This document shows, in pieces, positions 62,311-64,000 of a stretch of DNA of 64,000 nucleotides (its first letter is position 1; each line of letters starts with the position of its first letter). The notes beneath the pieces were generated by a model that saw only the letters and a program-made list of their open reading frames with translations, made no database searches and had not been told where the DNA came from. The position numbers and the translations under genes were made by a program. Source of the stretch: Sphingobacterium mizutaii (GTDB lineage: Bacteria; Bacteroidota; Bacteroidia; Sphingobacteriales; Sphingobacteriaceae); the NCBI RefSeq assembly GCF_900187125.1, contig NZ_LT906468.1:1054001-1118000 (forward strand), written 5' to 3'.

Positions 62311-63069
62311 ATGGCTAAAAAAATTGAGTCCTTATTACTAGAATTTGCGAAGATCCACCGCTTCCTGATGCGTTTTTTTCGCGAAGTGGTGAGTCCGCCA
62401 TACGAGTTTAAAGAGATCATTAGACAATGTTATGAGATCGGGTGGAAATCATTCCCATTGATTAGTTTAACGGGTTTTATTGTAGGATTTGTTTTTACAA
62501 AACAATCTCGACCTTCCTTAGAAGAATTTGGTGCGGCATCCTGGTTGCCAGCCTTAATCTCGATTGCCATCGTAAGGGCATTGGCCCCATTGGTAACGGC
62601 CCTTATTGCATCCGGTAAAGTAGGTTCCCAAATCGGGGCCGAATTAAGCTCCATGAATGTTACCGAACAGATCGATGCGATGGAAGTTTCAGGGACCAAT
62701 CCGTTTAAGTTCTTAATTGTGAGTAGGATATTGGCCACAACTTTTATGATACCGGTTCTCTGTTTTTATGTAGCTGGTATTGGATTGGCAGGGGGTTATT
62801 TGAGTATTATTTCCAAAGATCAGTTGAGTATACTAAGCTTTATTACCCAGGTATTTGAAGCAATCGCTCCTAAAGATATTTTCGCCATGGTTTTCCGCGC
62901 TATTGTATTCGGTTTTACCATTGGATTTGTCAGTACCTATGTGGGGTATTATTCTTCAAAAGGTACAGAGGGAGTAGGTAAAGCAGCAAACAGTGCCGTT
63001 GTGGCGTCCATGTTTATAGTGTTCATCGAGGAACTATTGATCGTTCAGGTTCTAGCTTTAATGGGATAA
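62311..63069 (+). CDS. mlaE: MlaE-family lipid ABC transporter permease
   Basis: This 252-residue membrane protein has the MlaE pattern: GFIVGFVFTKQSRPSLEEFG, APLVTALIASGKVGSQIGAELSSMNVTEQIDAMEVSGTNP and a C-terminal set of helices. It forms the inner-membrane channel for phospholipid movement between membranes. The ATPase gene starts 6 bases after it and an MCE-domain gene follows. Confidence 0.9.
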   Translation: MAKKIESLLLEFAKIHRFLMRFFREVVSPPYEFKEIIRQCYEIGWKSFPLISLTGFIVGFVFTKQSRPSLEEFGAASWLPALISIAIVRALAPLVTALIASGKVGSQIGAELSSMNVTEQIDAMEVSGTNPFKFLIVSRILATTFMIPVLCFYVAGIGLAGGYLSIISKDQLSILSFITQVFEAIAPKDIFAMVFRAIVFGFTIGFVSTYVGYYSSKGTEGVGKAANSAVVASMFIVFIEELLIVQVLALMG

Positions 63070-63075
63070 TTGATT

Positions 63076-63852
63076 ATGGAACAGAAAAAGCCAGTAAATA
63101 TAAATTACGATGATGTAGTGATCAATGTGGAAGGGGTCAGTAAGTCCTTTGGTGATTTGCATGTCCTTCGCAATGTTGACCTACAACTCTATAATGGCGA
63201 AAACTTGGTGGTTTTAGGTAGATCGGGTACAGGTAAATCAGTATTGATTAAACTTATTTCCGGTTTATTGAAACCTGATAAGGGAGATATTACGGTACTT
63301 GGTGAAGTAGTGAATCAATTGAACGAAAAAGAATTACGCGATTTGCGTTTGAAAATTGGATTCTCTTTCCAAAATAGTGCACTTTATGATAGTATGACGG
63401 TACGTGAAAACCTGGAGTTCCCATTGGTCAGAAACAAAAGGAACTTGACTAGGGCAGAGATCGACCGTGAAGTCGAGGACGTATTGGATGGAGTGGGCCT
63501 ATTGAGGACCATCAATCAAATGCCTTCCGAACTATCCGGTGGTCAAAGAAAACGTATCGGTATTGCACGAACTTTGATTTTAAGACCTGATATCATGATG
63601 TATGATGAACCAACAGCAGGATTGGATCCTTTGACTTGTTTGGATATCAATACCCTGATCAATGAGGTTCAAGAACGATATAAGACTTCTTCTATTATTA
63701 TTACACACGATTTGGCCTGCGCAAAAATGGTAGGCGATAGAGTCGCCATGCTTTTGGATGGCAAATTTGAACGGGTGGGTAAATTCTCTGAGATTTTTGA
63801 TACAGATGATGAGAGAGTGAAACCTTTTTATGATTATAATTTTATAGTATAG
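63076..63852 (+). CDS. mlaF: MlaF-family lipid ABC transporter ATPase
   Basis: This 258-residue ATPase has Walker A GRSGTGKS (48-55), the signature ELSGGQRKRIGIARTL and Walker B IMMYDEPTAGLDP. It powers the MlaE permease. I chose ATG 63076 over the TTG two codons earlier. Confidence 0.9.
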   Translation: MEQKKPVNINYDDVVINVEGVSKSFGDLHVLRNVDLQLYNGENLVVLGRSGTGKSVLIKLISGLLKPDKGDITVLGEVVNQLNEKELRDLRLKIGFSFQNSALYDSMTVRENLEFPLVRNKRNLTRAEIDREVEDVLDGVGLLRTINQMPSELSGGQRKRIGIARTLILRPDIMMYDEPTAGLDPLTCLDINTLINEVQERYKTSSIIITHDLACAKMVGDRVAMLLDGKFERVGKFSEIFDTDDERVKPFYDYNFIV

Positions 63853-63860
63853 CAAGATAT

Positions 63861-64000
63861 ATGGCAACATCAGAGAGAAAACGATCAATAATTGTAGGAT
63901 TGTTTACCTTCATCGGATTAATCATTTTGGTTGCAGGGATTTTGGTCATTGGAACACAACAGAACAAATTCTCTAAAAACCTGACGGTAACCACTTACTT
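63861..64000 (+). CDS. mlaD: MlaD-like MCE-domain protein, N-terminal part
   Basis: The first 46 codons run off the right edge. They show a charged start, MATSERKRS, then a single transmembrane helix (GLFTFIGLIILVAGILVIG), as in MlaD-type periplasmic substrate-binding subunits. Position directly after mlaE and mlaF supports the call; the MCE domain itself is outside the window. Confidence 0.7.
   Translation, partial: MATSERKRSIIVGLFTFIGLIILVAGILVIGTQQNKFSKNLTVTTY

Overview
The window looks like a chromosomal segment from a Bacteroidota bacterium of the Sphingobacteriaceae type (Sphingobacterium-like). The support is three SusC/SusD outer-membrane pairs plus a further TonB-dependent receptor, fimbrillin-family lipoproteins, DUF5689 and DUF6600 proteins, start codons mostly without Shine-Dalgarno sequences, and several promoters carrying the Bacteroidota -7 element TAnnTTTG. 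No rRNA, tRNA, CRISPR array, transposase or prophage was recognised.

Layout, left to right. (1) 1-7059: the end of an unidentified membrane protein, then a sulfatase and a SusC/SusD pair, probably for a sulfated substrate. (2) 7448-8441: a small two-gene ABC transporter. (3) 8514-24669: dihydroorotase, an L,D-carboxypeptidase and an M14 carboxypeptidase on the plus strand, facing two SusC/SusD pairs, an L-Ala-D/L-Glu epimerase and an NlpC/P60 endopeptidase on the minus strand. Together these resemble a scavenging route for peptidoglycan stem peptides. A Tat-exported glycosylasparaginase follows at 24841. (4) 26037-36707: a coherent surface locus with a fimbrillin-nuclease fusion lipoprotein, a two-domain fimbrillin, a TonB-dependent receptor, a DUF5689 (OB-fold-like) lipoprotein, an endonuclease/exonuclease/phosphatase (EEP) enzyme, a clostripain-family protease lipoprotein and a second fimbrillin. 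Two near-identical promoters bracket it. The best reading is capture, cutting and perhaps uptake of extracellular nucleic acid, and this is the strongest candidate for an undescribed system here. (5) 36919-41854: topoisomerase IV subunit A, an esterase and a DinB polymerase. (6) 41851-47479: a three-gene glycosyltransferase/flippase operon facing two tandem paralogous EEP phosphodiesterases. (7) 47619-50549: an error-prone DnaE-type polymerase. (8) 50618-64000: mostly housekeeping and envelope genes: AI-2E transporter, MFS transporter, SpoU rRNA methylase, BamA/TamA-like protein, serS, a methyltransferase, nicotinate phosphoribosyltransferase, a DUF6600 protein with a 36-bp tandem repeat, and the start of an Mla-type lipid transport operon.

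Regulation visible in the sequence. dinB and the dnaE-like gene, 7 kb apart, each carry an almost identical 19-bp palindrome just upstream (18 of 19 bases shared), which suggests one DNA-damage regulator for both. The two promoters of the surface nuclease locus match at about 38 of 46 positions without gaps. Many gene ends carry clear hairpin terminators.

Repeats. Two intergenic loci (12410-12726 and 58180-58460) hold the same family of degenerate GAGATAT heptad repeats in inverted arms, next to terminators. One of them runs into the 3' end of a methyltransferase gene. All functions are inferred from sequence motifs and gene context; no database search was run.
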